From Acholeplasmataceae bacterium (GTDB lineage Bacteria > Bacillota_I > Bacilli_A > Acholeplasmatales > Acholeplasmataceae), in the NCBI GenBank assembly GCA_023264085.1, contig JALQTF010000059.1, positions 1-35,629 of the forward strand: DNA of 35,629 bases. Reading direction: 5' to 3'. Of the stretch, positions 25,657 to 33,383 are shown piece by piece. A program made the position numbers and the translations under genes. A model generated the notes under the pieces. It did not search any database, was not told where the DNA came from, and was given only the letters and a program-made list of their open reading frames with translations. Within the stretch, counting starts at the first letter, position 1. Each line of letters begins with the position of its first letter.

Positions 25657-26592
25657 ATGCTTGAACCAATCTTACTAATTAATGATTTAAATACATGTTC
25701 TCTAGATACCATTAAATCTAGATATCGTGATATACATGCGCAAGATGCGAGTGGTAAAACACTTCTTTTTTATGCTGTTCAAACGCATAGAGATGATGTT
25801 TTGGCTGATTTTGTCTCTCGAGGTGCACGACTATCTGCACGTGATGATCAAGGAGAAACAATTTTATTTGAAGTGATCAGGCGCGCTCGAATCGATTTAT
25901 TAAGGCGGTTAATTGGACTTCAAATTGATATTCGGCAAACTAATGATTTAGGCCAAACACCATTACATATTGCTGCGATGAGCGGACAAGTTGAAATGCT
26001 AAGATTACTTATAGAAAATGGTGCCACGCACCAACAAGATTTATTGGGAAAAAGTCCAATTCATGAAGCTGTCTTAAATGGTAAATTGTTAGCATTGAAA
26101 TTTTTAGTAGAAGAACAACAACAATCCATTTTTATTCAAACACATGATCGTTTGAATTTATTACATTATGCAGTGATGACTTCAAGTGTAGATTTAATCG
26201 AATATCTTATTACAAATGATGTTGATATTAACGGGCTTTCTAGGGATTATGATACCCCATTACATATTGCAGTGAGACATCAAAATATCGACGCCATTCG
26301 AACGTTACTTCATGCGCATGCATTTATGGATATCATGAATAAATTCAAAGTAACTCCGGTGGATGAGGCACAAGAATTTATTGAGATGCAACATGTTTTT
26401 ATTGAATTTAAATATATGCCAACATACGAGGCACATATTAAAAAATATGCTAAAATTATGTCTGTTTTAAATAGAGATAAAGCAATGTTTAGGAAATTAT
26501 CTGAACTAAAAGATCCTGATCCTTTTGATCAATATCAAAAAAAAGCGCATGATTATATCACGCACTATCAATTTCAATCTTTATTTAAATGA
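25657..26592 (+). CDS. Ankyrin-repeat protein
   Basis: The 311-residue protein is built from about six to seven ankyrin repeats across residues ~25-235, for example DLGQTPLHIAAMSGQVEMLR, LLGKSPIHEAVLNGK and DYDTPLHIAVRHQNIDAIR. A helical tail of about 70 residues without repeats follows. There is no signal peptide or membrane segment, so it is probably a cytoplasmic binding protein; its partner is unknown. The frame extends upstream to a GTG in the hup terminator, but that would read a poly-Phe/Ile stretch from terminator sequence, so ATG 25657 is preferred. Its 3' end overlaps the convergent glycosidase gene by 19 bases. Confidence 0.85.
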   Translation: MLEPILLINDLNTCSLDTIKSRYRDIHAQDASGKTLLFYAVQTHRDDVLADFVSRGARLSARDDQGETILFEVIRRARIDLLRRLIGLQIDIRQTNDLGQTPLHIAAMSGQVEMLRLLIENGATHQQDLLGKSPIHEAVLNGKLLALKFLVEEQQQSIFIQTHDRLNLLHYAVMTSSVDLIEYLITNDVDINGLSRDYDTPLHIAVRHQNIDAIRTLLHAHAFMDIMNKFKVTPVDEAQEFIEMQHVFIEFKYMPTYEAHIKKYAKIMSVLNRDKAMFRKLSELKDPDPFDQYQKKAHDYITHYQFQSLFK

Positions 26593-27503
26593 GAAAGCTC
26601 AAATTTGGGCTTTTCTTTTTGCCACAATTTTGGTGTTCGGTCTTCATTAAAGATACCCCAATGTTTTTCTTGTTCATCTTTATTATCTGAACCTTTCCAA
26701 GTTTCATCATATGCTTCAAAGAGATACGCTAACATATCTATGTCTTTTAAATATGCATAGATGGCATTTAAATATATGGCTTGATTGATTTCATTTGCTT
26801 CATCTAAAATCATTTGATGATTTGCTTTTGTCGCCCAACCAAACTCAGTAATGATGATTGGTTTATGAGGAAATGTTTCTTTTGTTTCTAATATGTCACG
26901 TTTAGTTTTTTCTATTGCATCTTCTAAATGAAGTGATTGCCATTGAGGATATGAATGAATGCTAATCACATCAACAACATGTGCTAGCCCTTTGTTGTGC
27001 AACCAAAAATATTGTCCCTCACAAAATGTGACAGGTTTATTAATTTTTGATTTTACATAGTTCACATGATCAATAAGAGAAGATTCAGGCATTAAATTTG
27101 GGTGCCAATCAGATGTATTTTCATTACCTACAGAAACTGCAAATACAACGTTATCATAAGTTTTTGCAATATCTATCATGTCATCAAGTTGCTGATAGTT
27201 GTAAACTTTGTGTTGCTTAATCGCTTCATTTGAATGACGACCACCAAAATGACAATTTGGATTATCAATTTCTCCTTTTGGTTCAACACCTAACATGACC
27301 TTTAAATCAATTGCATGGGCTTCAATTAAACGACAAACTTGTTTTACATGATATGAAGTGTCATACATACGAATATGCTTCACGAAAGTTTGAAGGTGTT
27401 TTAAATCTTCTAAAACTTCTTGATCAGACGGGAAAATATGTTGTCTTGGACTTTGTCCTTGGCGGTATCCTGAATAACAAATTGCTGGTTGAAAATGATA
27501 CAT
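26574..27503 (-). CDS. Glycoside hydrolase family 17-like protein
   Basis: The 309-residue product resembles bacterial GH17 (beta-1,3-glucanase-type TIM-barrel) proteins. It opens with ICYSGYRQGQSPR and has IRMYDTSY near strand 2. The acid/base Glu is in AVSVGNENTSDW, HSYPQW follows, and the nucleophile Glu is in IITEFGWATKAN. FEAYDETWKG with KHWGIFNEDRTPK is typical of this subgroup. There is no signal peptide, so it should act in the cytoplasm, or its real substrate is intracellular. An AAGGAG site precedes the ATG, 9 bases after the CPBP protease stop, so the two form an operon. Confidence 0.82.
   Translation of the reverse strand: MYHFQPAICYSGYRQGQSPRQHIFPSDQEVLEDLKHLQTFVKHIRMYDTSYHVKQVCRLIEAHAIDLKVMLGVEPKGEIDNPNCHFGGRHSNEAIKQHKVYNYQQLDDMIDIAKTYDNVVFAVSVGNENTSDWHPNLMPESSLIDHVNYVKSKINKPVTFCEGQYFWLHNKGLAHVVDVISIHSYPQWQSLHLEDAIEKTKRDILETKETFPHKPIIITEFGWATKANHQMILDEANEINQAIYLNAIYAYLKDIDMLAYLFEAYDETWKGSDNKDEQEKHWGIFNEDRTPKLWQKEKPKFELSHLNKD
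26592..26616 (+). terminator. Terminator of the ankyrin gene inside the glycosidase 3' end
   Basis: AGAAAGCTC pairs with GGGCTTTTCT (one bulged base, one G-T pair) around AAATTT, followed by T residues on the plus strand. It starts at the ankyrin stop codon and lies within the coding end of the convergent gene. The minus strand has no matching T run. Confidence 0.55.
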
Positions 27504-27512
27504 AATGACTCC

Positions 27513-28604
27513 TTAATAAATAAGTAAAATTGAGATGATAGAGATAAGGTTTGTTAAAATGTGTACAAAAGTAACAACAAATAAATTTCTTTCATGTTTG
27601 ACATATAAATATCCAAATACAAATCCCATCACAACATAAGGGATAATATTGATCAATAGATCGATGAAAGAAGGCTCAGATAATACATGGATGATACCAA
27701 ATGCAAAGGATGACACAATCATTGCGATCGTATTATTTTTAAATAAACCAAAAATAGCTTTTCTAAAAATAAGTTCTTCAACAATCGGACCTAATAACAC
27801 AGCGGAGATTATCATAAGTATGACACCATTACCTTGTAAAGATTCCATGATAATGGCTTGATTCATCGCAATTTCAGACTGTGTATTCGTTAGTAGTTGC
27901 ATGACTTCAATGAGCACATTAGAAATGATATTTCCAGCTAAAACATATAAATAGCCAGCAACGATTAAGCTCAACCATTTTGATCGATATGTATTTGCTC
28001 TCTTTATATCAAGTAAAATATATGGTTTTAAAAATATTACAATCACTGGAAATAATAAAAGATACACGAGGAAATTTAATAAACTATTGGCGAATGAACT
28101 AAATTCTAATCGATCTTCTATGGATAATTCATAAACAACAGAGATAGAGGCAATACTATTAGGTAAATGACTGATTGCTGCAGCAATTTGAATCGTTTCA
28201 TTTTCATAATTTGTTAATATAATATCTGAAGTGATTGTAGGTAAGTCATTTACATAAATAAAATCATCAAAGCCTTCATAAACCACTACAAAGTGTGTCT
28301 TTTCAAAAGGATAAGTTTCAAGATCATTGTATTGATCTAAAACTGAATTAGGTAACACGATGAGAATATTGTCATAGTCATTAAAAAGTCTATTGGTATC
28401 ATCTCTTAACGTTACAGTTTCTTTGAGTTCAGGGAATGTTGTTTCTGCAAGTGCATCAAGTGCTAAAAATAGGAATGCAGATAAAATGATCATGACTAAA
28501 AAGTAATAACCAATGGATAGTATAAAACGTCCTTTATTCATTGATTGAGTGGGTTCATTTTCAGTGTTTTTTTGAAATAATTCTTTAAAGTTTAATTGGC
28601 TCAT
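27513..28604 (-). CDS. CPBP-family intramembrane metalloprotease
   Basis: The 363-residue membrane protein belongs to the CPBP (Abi/CAAX-protease and bacteriocin-processing) family. The catalytic motifs are Glu276-Glu277-x3-Arg281 in VEELIFRK, the F-x3-H motif at 302-306 (FGIIH), and a third His348 in FVHILTN. One N-terminal membrane helix and an external loop of about 120 residues precede the multi-pass catalytic part. The frame extends six codons further up, but the ATG at 28604 has a GGGAG site inside that extension and is preferred. The substrate is unknown. It is the first gene of a two-gene operon with the GH17-like gene. Confidence 0.87.
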   Translation of the reverse strand: MSQLNFKELFQKNTENEPTQSMNKGRFILSIGYYFLVMIILSAFLFLALDALAETTFPELKETVTLRDDTNRLFNDYDNILIVLPNSVLDQYNDLETYPFEKTHFVVVYEGFDDFIYVNDLPTITSDIILTNYENETIQIAAAISHLPNSIASISVVYELSIEDRLEFSSFANSLLNFLVYLLLFPVIVIFLKPYILLDIKRANTYRSKWLSLIVAGYLYVLAGNIISNVLIEVMQLLTNTQSEIAMNQAIIMESLQGNGVILMIISAVLLGPIVEELIFRKAIFGLFKNNTIAMIVSSFAFGIIHVLSEPSFIDLLINIIPYVVMGFVFGYLYVKHERNLFVVTFVHILTNLISIISILLIY

Positions 28605-28622
28605 TTCATCGCTCCCATCCAT

Positions 28623-28631
28623 ATTATAACA
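28623..28631 (-). promoter_or_regulatory. Extended -10 promoter of the CPBP protease-GH17 operon
   Basis: On the minus strand TG-T-TATAAT lies 18 bases before the chosen start. The -35 region (near 28648-28653, TTCAGT) is weak. It is divergent from the rdgB promoter, with under 90 bases between the two starts. Confidence 0.55.
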
Positions 28632-28666
28632 AAATTACTACCTTTACACTGAAGTTTTCATGATTA

Positions 28667-28675
28667 TGATAAAAT
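28667..28675 (+). promoter_or_regulatory. Extended -10 promoter of rdgB
   Basis: TG-A-TAAAAT lies 12 bases ahead of the rdgB ATG, which predicts a leader of only about 6 bases. No Shine-Dalgarno sequence is present, making this transcript nearly leaderless. Confidence 0.45.
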
Positions 28676-28687
28676 AAAACATATCTT

Positions 28688-29269
28688 ATGAAAAAAAACG
28701 TATTGATTGCAACACAAAATGTAGGTAAACAAAAAGAATTTGAACAAGCTCTTTCAAATTATTTTGATCATTTTCATTCTCTTAAATCAATCAATGATGT
28801 TGATGAAGTGATAGAAGATGGTAGTAGTTATAAAGACAATGCCCACTTAAAAGCAACATATTTTTATCATAAATATCAAATGCCTGTGATTGCGGATGAT
28901 TCAGGATTAGAAGTTATCGCATTAGATAACTATCCTGGAATATATTCTGCAAGAATCGGTAACAATGATACCGAAAGAAGACAATTGATTTTAAATAAAT
29001 TAAAACATCATACCATCCGTGAAGCATGGATGATCACACATATTACATATATAGATGACACCGGAATCTATGATTTTTATCACCGTGTTCAAGGAAAGAT
29101 TTCGATATTGCCTCGAGGTAATAATGGTTTTGGATATGATCCTATTTTCATTCCTCATGGAAGTGACAAAACGTTTGCTGAAATGGCACCTTCAGATAAA
29201 CTTGAACAATCACATCGAGGGATAGCAATCAAAAAATTACTTGCATTTTTAAAGGAGAAAAAAAGATGA
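28688..29269 (+). CDS. rdgB: XTP/dITP pyrophosphatase (HAM1/RdgB family)
   Basis: RdgB removes deaminated purine nucleotides (XTP, dITP) from the pool. The 193-residue protein has IATQNVGKQKEFEQAL at the start, the catalytic DDSGLEV with YPGIYSARIG, and GNNGFGYDPIF. The C-terminal SHRGIAIKKLL is also present. The ATG lacks a ribosome-binding site. The stop overlaps the next start as ATGA, so the downstream kinase-like gene is translationally coupled. Confidence 0.96.
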   Translation: MKKNVLIATQNVGKQKEFEQALSNYFDHFHSLKSINDVDEVIEDGSSYKDNAHLKATYFYHKYQMPVIADDSGLEVIALDNYPGIYSARIGNNDTERRQLILNKLKHHTIREAWMITHITYIDDTGIYDFYHRVQGKISILPRGNNGFGYDPIFIPHGSDKTFAEMAPSDKLEQSHRGIAIKKLLAFLKEKKR

Positions 29270-30135
29270 GTTTAGCGATAGAAAAAGAAGTCGTACAACG
29301 CGTTGCGATTGGACTAAATGTTAATGAAAATGATGTTAACATTGTAGAGAGATTAAAAGGTGGCGTAAGTCATTATACATATCATGTTAAAGTAAACAAT
29401 GAAGACTACACATATCGAAAAATCGGTGAAGGTGGTAATTTGTTTGTCGATAGAAAAACAGAATTTAACATGATCAACAAAGCGATACCTTTAAATATTA
29501 ATTCTGAAGTCGTTGTCTTTGATGTTGAATCAGGAGAGAAAATATCTAAATTTGTACCAGGGACACCATTAACACAGCTAGATTACAATGATTATTTAGA
29601 TGCACTTGTTAAAACTTTAAAGAAACTACATCAATCTGATGTTAAAGATGTCGTTGATTACGGTTTAGTAAATCGTTTATCTTTATATGAAAGTTACACA
29701 AATCAACGAACACCTTTATATCAAGAGTTAAAAACATTTTGGATAAATAAATATAAATCATCTTACGAAAATAATGCAAAAGTTTTTTGTCACAATGATG
29801 CACAACGTTCAAATATTGTGATTGGTGAAGATCGATTGTATTTACTAGATTGGGAATACGCTGCATTAAATGAATTTTACTATGATATTGCATCATTTGG
29901 AAATGTTGATTTTAATGATGCATTAGTTTTATTGGATGCATATCTTGGCAGAAAAGCTACTTTAGAAGAACAAAATCATGTTAGATTTTATCGTATGTTT
30001 CAAACACTTCAATGGCATCAAGTAGCATTATATAAACATACAATTGGACTTGGTGAAAAAATAAATGTTGATTTTAAAGCACTTGCTTTAAAATATTTAC
30101 AACTTGCAGAAAGCTTTAAATCATATTTAGTATAA
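29266..30135 (+). CDS. Phosphotransferase of the APH/choline-kinase fold
   Basis: The 289-residue protein has the small-molecule kinase fold shared by aminoglycoside phosphotransferases, choline/ethanolamine kinases and LicA. The catalytic loop is CHNDAQRSNIVI (His176, Asp178, Asn183) and the metal-binding motif is LLDWEYA (Asp195, Glu197). The N-lobe has LKGGVSHYTYHVKV as the glycine-rich loop and YTYRKIGEGG with a possible ATP-binding Lys/Arg. The DWEYA and YYDIAS pattern is closest to choline/ethanolamine-kinase-like (LicA) proteins, but the substrate is not determined by sequence. An AAAGGAG site precedes the ATG. It lies between rdgB and the GGDEF/EAL-like gene in one transcription unit. 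Confidence 0.85.
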   Translation: MSLAIEKEVVQRVAIGLNVNENDVNIVERLKGGVSHYTYHVKVNNEDYTYRKIGEGGNLFVDRKTEFNMINKAIPLNINSEVVVFDVESGEKISKFVPGTPLTQLDYNDYLDALVKTLKKLHQSDVKDVVDYGLVNRLSLYESYTNQRTPLYQELKTFWINKYKSSYENNAKVFCHNDAQRSNIVIGEDRLYLLDWEYAALNEFYYDIASFGNVDFNDALVLLDAYLGRKATLEEQNHVRFYRMFQTLQWHQVALYKHTIGLGEKINVDFKALALKYLQLAESFKSYLV

Positions 30136-30139
30136 ATAC

Positions 30140-33100
30140 ATGAAACTTAAAGAGATTTTACAGTTACCAAAAGATGCTCAAAGCTTATCTTTAATAAAAA
30201 CATACTTGAATCAGCCGCTTGATTATCATGATCATCTTGCGGCTTTTTCGCATTATGTAAAGGTATTATATGCACTTAAATCTTTTTTAGTTTTGATGGA
30301 AGAAACAGAGCAATTCTTTGAACGGTTTTTAACAGTAGATTTTAATGAAACCATGGATCATGTGATGGATATCTATATTGATTGTGCACTCGAAACTGAA
30401 CAATTTGAAAAAGCATATAAAATGATTCAATCGAGAAAAACACGATTACCATTACTAAAGCACTATGTTATTTTTGAACAAGAGTATCAATATTTAAAAT
30501 ACTTAGGACAAGTTACTTCTCAATGGGTTAATGATCAAATTCAAAGTCATGTACCACATCCTATTGCACTGACAATGAAAAAGGCACTTATAGAAACTCA
30601 TATCAATGAGAATGATCATGAAAAAGCATTAGATGTCATTCACCTTTTAGAAGATGATCAACGTCATCAACTATTTCATACGCATATTCAAGTACTTGAT
30701 ATTTTAAAAAAATATAGTGACATCGTTGAATTATATAAAACAAAATATCAGCATGATTATACACAACAAGATATTTATTATTTAGTTAAATCTTATATGC
30801 ATCTTGGTGAAGAACAAAAGGTGATTAATTTAGAAGTAGACTATGAATTATTAATGGATGCAGAGCATCCTTTTAAGATTCAGTATTATGAATTATTATT
30901 ATCTTTTTATGAACGCATACAAAATGCACTATCTATTAAAATATATCAACAAAAGCTAAAGGCACTTAAGTCCAAAGAAAAAGTTATTAATCAAGAACCT
31001 ACAAAACAAGAACAAAAAGTTCAAGTGTCATTAGTTCAACCTGCTAAAAATCAATCTGTGCAAACCATTGAACGAATGCATAAAGTGATTGCATCATTTT
31101 TAAGTTTACATAGAGATTTATCATTTAGAGATGAACTTAGATTGAAACTATCCCTTCTCAATGACGTTTGTGCATTTGAAACATTTATCATGTACTTACC
31201 ATCTACTCGTATGCTTTATTTTTTTAAAAAAGAACGATTATATGATAAAAAAGTAAAGCCAGAACAACTTGAACAAACATATTTAAAAACGTTAATACAA
31301 TCAAAAAAAGAAGGAGTGATCGAAACACCATTATTTGAAGAATATAAAGATATTTTAACATCCAAATTATACGCAAATGTTTCACATATGTATGCTTATC
31401 ATATCAATGAAGCATGGTTACTTTTTTATTATGAACAAAAGATGACACAATATGCTGAAGATGATGATGTTTTACGTGTCGCATCTAATTATCTTAGTTA
31501 TGCATTGAAATCATATCAAGTTCAAGAACGTCAATATCACCAAGAAGAGATTTTAACAGTATTATTAGAACATACAGAGATTCCATTACGTTATTACTTT
31601 CAAGGTCGTTTTTATAATAGTAAGGCCCTTAAAGTGATGTTGCAACTTGAAGATGAGGATACGCTACAAAGTTATATTGAAAAAGTTTTATTTGAAGATC
31701 AGAAAGATTATCAAAAGCAACTCAATGACATGCTTCAATTAAAACATGCATCTATTGAACTGACATATGCTGTCGATAAAAAAATGATTAAAGAACACAT
31801 CAAATTAGCAAAGATAGATTCTCAAATCATTTTAATTTCAACGTTCGAAGACTTAAATGAGCTACTGTATATTCAGTCTCAAATTGAAGCGAATGCACTT
31901 AAAGATCCATCGACGCAACTTATGAACTACAATGCTTTTCAAAGAGATTTTCAATCACTCATTAAGCATAAAGTTACGTTTATACTTATAGATTTACAAC
32001 CGCAACTTATTTATCTGTATGGACTGCAGAAATATCATGCATATTTTAAAGACTTTTGTAAAGAGACAATGAAATTTTTTACTGAGGATCAACTGTATGT
32101 TTACAATGATCACCAACTCATCGCTGTATTACCTGGTAATGATATTCGCTCAGTTGAAAAACATTTGACCTTATATCAAACTAAAATGCATCAAAGTTAT
32201 GCACAATCAATTTCAGCAGAAAATTTTCATATTCATATTGGATTTTTAAGATATCCAGTGGTATCTAAACATCAAGATATTCAAACCATCATGCATTATT
32301 TAATGACTGCTTTATTTCAATCAAAACGATCACCAAATAAAAGACATGATTTTCAATATATCGACTACGAAAACGATATGAAAGAACAATACATTTTAGA
32401 TCAAATACATCATGCAATCAATCACACTCAATTTGAAATTGGCTTCCATCAAATTATTGATCAGTCCTCAAACAAGATGTGGATGTATGAATCATTTATT
32501 TATTTGAAAAACTTGCAAGTATCCCATCAAGATATGATGTTGATTGCAAAGAAAAGACATCGTTTATTTGATCTAGATATGGCACATTTTAAAGTCGTCT
32601 TAGAAATGCTTGTTGAATTATATCAACAAACTCAAAGTTATATTAAAATTGTTGTACCTATAGATGCAGAAACCGTGAAAAATCAAAAATTTAATACATT
32701 TATCACACGTTTTATGATGCAGTATAAAATACCTAAACACATTATTCACATGAATATTATCGGTGATTTAAAAGCATCTACATACATGAATCTATTTAAA
32801 GATTTACATGGATTAGGTATTGGTATTCAAACAAGTTCACTAAAAGTTGCACTTTATTATCCAGTTGAAGCATTACATTTCGATATTAGTTATCCTGATG
32901 AAAAAATGATACATTACTTAAAATCCATTCAGTCGATGATGGCAACTTTCCAAATTGATTTTATTTTAAGAAATATCTTATCTAGAGAAGTCAAACAACA
33001 ATTGCTAAAAGAGAAATTACATTACATTGAAGGACCAATATACAAAAAACTAACAAAACAACATGTATTTGATAAAGTCAAAAATAAAATGTCAAATTAA
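30140..33100 (+). CDS. Multidomain protein with degenerate GGDEF and EAL domains
   Basis: The 986-residue protein has, in order, a helical TPR-like region (about 1-270), a charged linker (270-305), a GAF-like region (310-455) and a PAS-like region (465-575). A GGDEF fold (585-745) begins at DPSTQLMNYNAF, and an EAL fold (752-975) follows. Both catalytic signatures are lost: where GGDEF should stand the sequence reads YNDHQLIAVLPG (654-665), and the EAL triad position reads YESF (783-786) in FHQIIDQSSNKMWMYESFIY. No metal-binding acidic set is evident further on. It therefore probably binds a ligand or protein rather than making or breaking cyclic di-GMP. No membrane segment is seen. The ATG lies 5 bases after the kinase stop without a Shine-Dalgarno site. 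Confidence 0.78.
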   Translation: MKLKEILQLPKDAQSLSLIKTYLNQPLDYHDHLAAFSHYVKVLYALKSFLVLMEETEQFFERFLTVDFNETMDHVMDIYIDCALETEQFEKAYKMIQSRKTRLPLLKHYVIFEQEYQYLKYLGQVTSQWVNDQIQSHVPHPIALTMKKALIETHINENDHEKALDVIHLLEDDQRHQLFHTHIQVLDILKKYSDIVELYKTKYQHDYTQQDIYYLVKSYMHLGEEQKVINLEVDYELLMDAEHPFKIQYYELLLSFYERIQNALSIKIYQQKLKALKSKEKVINQEPTKQEQKVQVSLVQPAKNQSVQTIERMHKVIASFLSLHRDLSFRDELRLKLSLLNDVCAFETFIMYLPSTRMLYFFKKERLYDKKVKPEQLEQTYLKTLIQSKKEGVIETPLFEEYKDILTSKLYANVSHMYAYHINEAWLLFYYEQKMTQYAEDDDVLRVASNYLSYALKSYQVQERQYHQEEILTVLLEHTEIPLRYYFQGRFYNSKALKVMLQLEDEDTLQSYIEKVLFEDQKDYQKQLNDMLQLKHASIELTYAVDKKMIKEHIKLAKIDSQIILISTFEDLNELLYIQSQIEANALKDPSTQLMNYNAFQRDFQSLIKHKVTFILIDLQPQLIYLYGLQKYHAYFKDFCKETMKFFTEDQLYVYNDHQLIAVLPGNDIRSVEKHLTLYQTKMHQSYAQSISAENFHIHIGFLRYPVVSKHQDIQTIMHYLMTALFQSKRSPNKRHDFQYIDYENDMKEQYILDQIHHAINHTQFEIGFHQIIDQSSNKMWMYESFIYLKNLQVSHQDMMLIAKKRHRLFDLDMAHFKVVLEMLVELYQQTQSYIKIVVPIDAETVKNQKFNTFITRFMMQYKIPKHIIHMNIIGDLKASTYMNLFKDLHGLGIGIQTSSLKVALYYPVEALHFDISYPDEKMIHYLKSIQSMMATFQIDFILRNILSREVKQQLLKEKLHYIEGPIYKKLTKQHVFDKVKNKMSN

Positions 33101-33102
33101 TG

Positions 33103-33108
33103 TATAAT
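33103..33108 (+). promoter_or_regulatory. Possible -10 box of the 65-residue protein gene
   Basis: TATAAT lies just after the stop of the GGDEF/EAL-like gene and 18 bases before the next ATG, which has a GAGGTG ribosome-binding site. No -35 was found, so the gene may also be read from the upstream promoter. Confidence 0.4.
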
Positions 33109-33125
33109 AATACTGAGGTGAAAAT

Positions 33126-33323
33126 ATGTCATGGAATAACATCACGTATTTAATAGGTGAAAAAGTAAAAATTGAAGGTGAAAAAAAAGTTGGCGTCATT
33201 ACAAGAATCGATGAGAATAAAGGTGTCATCTTTGTTTTACACAAACGGATGAGAGAACAAGCTTATCCATATCCAGAGGCTTTAGAAAGTGGATTGTTAA
33301 AACCAGAAATTTCAAAAAGATAA
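33126..33323 (+). CDS. Small protein of unknown function
   Basis: The 65-residue product is not recognised. It has a compact, beta-rich pattern: GEKVKIEGEKKVGVITRIDE followed by GVIFVLHK resembles a small SH3/KOW- or CarD-like barrel start, then REQAYPYPEAL. It has no signal or membrane segment. The reading frame is supported by a good GAGGTG site, typical codon use and a strong terminator overlapping its 3' end. Its place at the end of the rdgB-kinase-GGDEF/EAL unit is the only functional hint. Confidence 0.75.
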   Translation: MSWNNITYLIGEKVKIEGEKKVGVITRIDENKGVIFVLHKRMREQAYPYPEALESGLLKPEISKR

Positions 33324-33346
33324 ATCGAAAGATTTATCTTTTTTTT
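33315..33346 (+). terminator. Intrinsic terminator ending the rdgB transcription unit
   Basis: AAAAGATAAATC pairs perfectly with GATTTATCTTTT around a GAAA (GNRA) tetraloop, followed by T residues. The left arm encodes the last codons and stop of the 65-residue protein. Confidence 0.93.
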
Positions 33347-33371
33347 ACTGTAAATACATAGATATTTATGT

Positions 33372-33380
33372 TAGTATAAT
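33372..33380 (+). promoter_or_regulatory. -10 region of the namA-like gene
   Basis: TAGTATAAT precedes the ATG at 33384. If TAGTAT (33372-33377) is the hexamer, transcription would begin at the ATG. If TATAAT (33375-33380) is used, the start would fall inside the gene. No Shine-Dalgarno sequence is present. The same TTAGTATAA string at the same distance precedes the GGDEF/EAL-like gene. Confidence 0.4.
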
Positions 33381-33383
33381 GTT

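Noticed and set aside
7311..28000. Other short frames opposite the glycosidase and CPBP genes (27311-27505, 27649-27861)
   Set aside because: They are antisense to convincing protein families and lack initiation signals.
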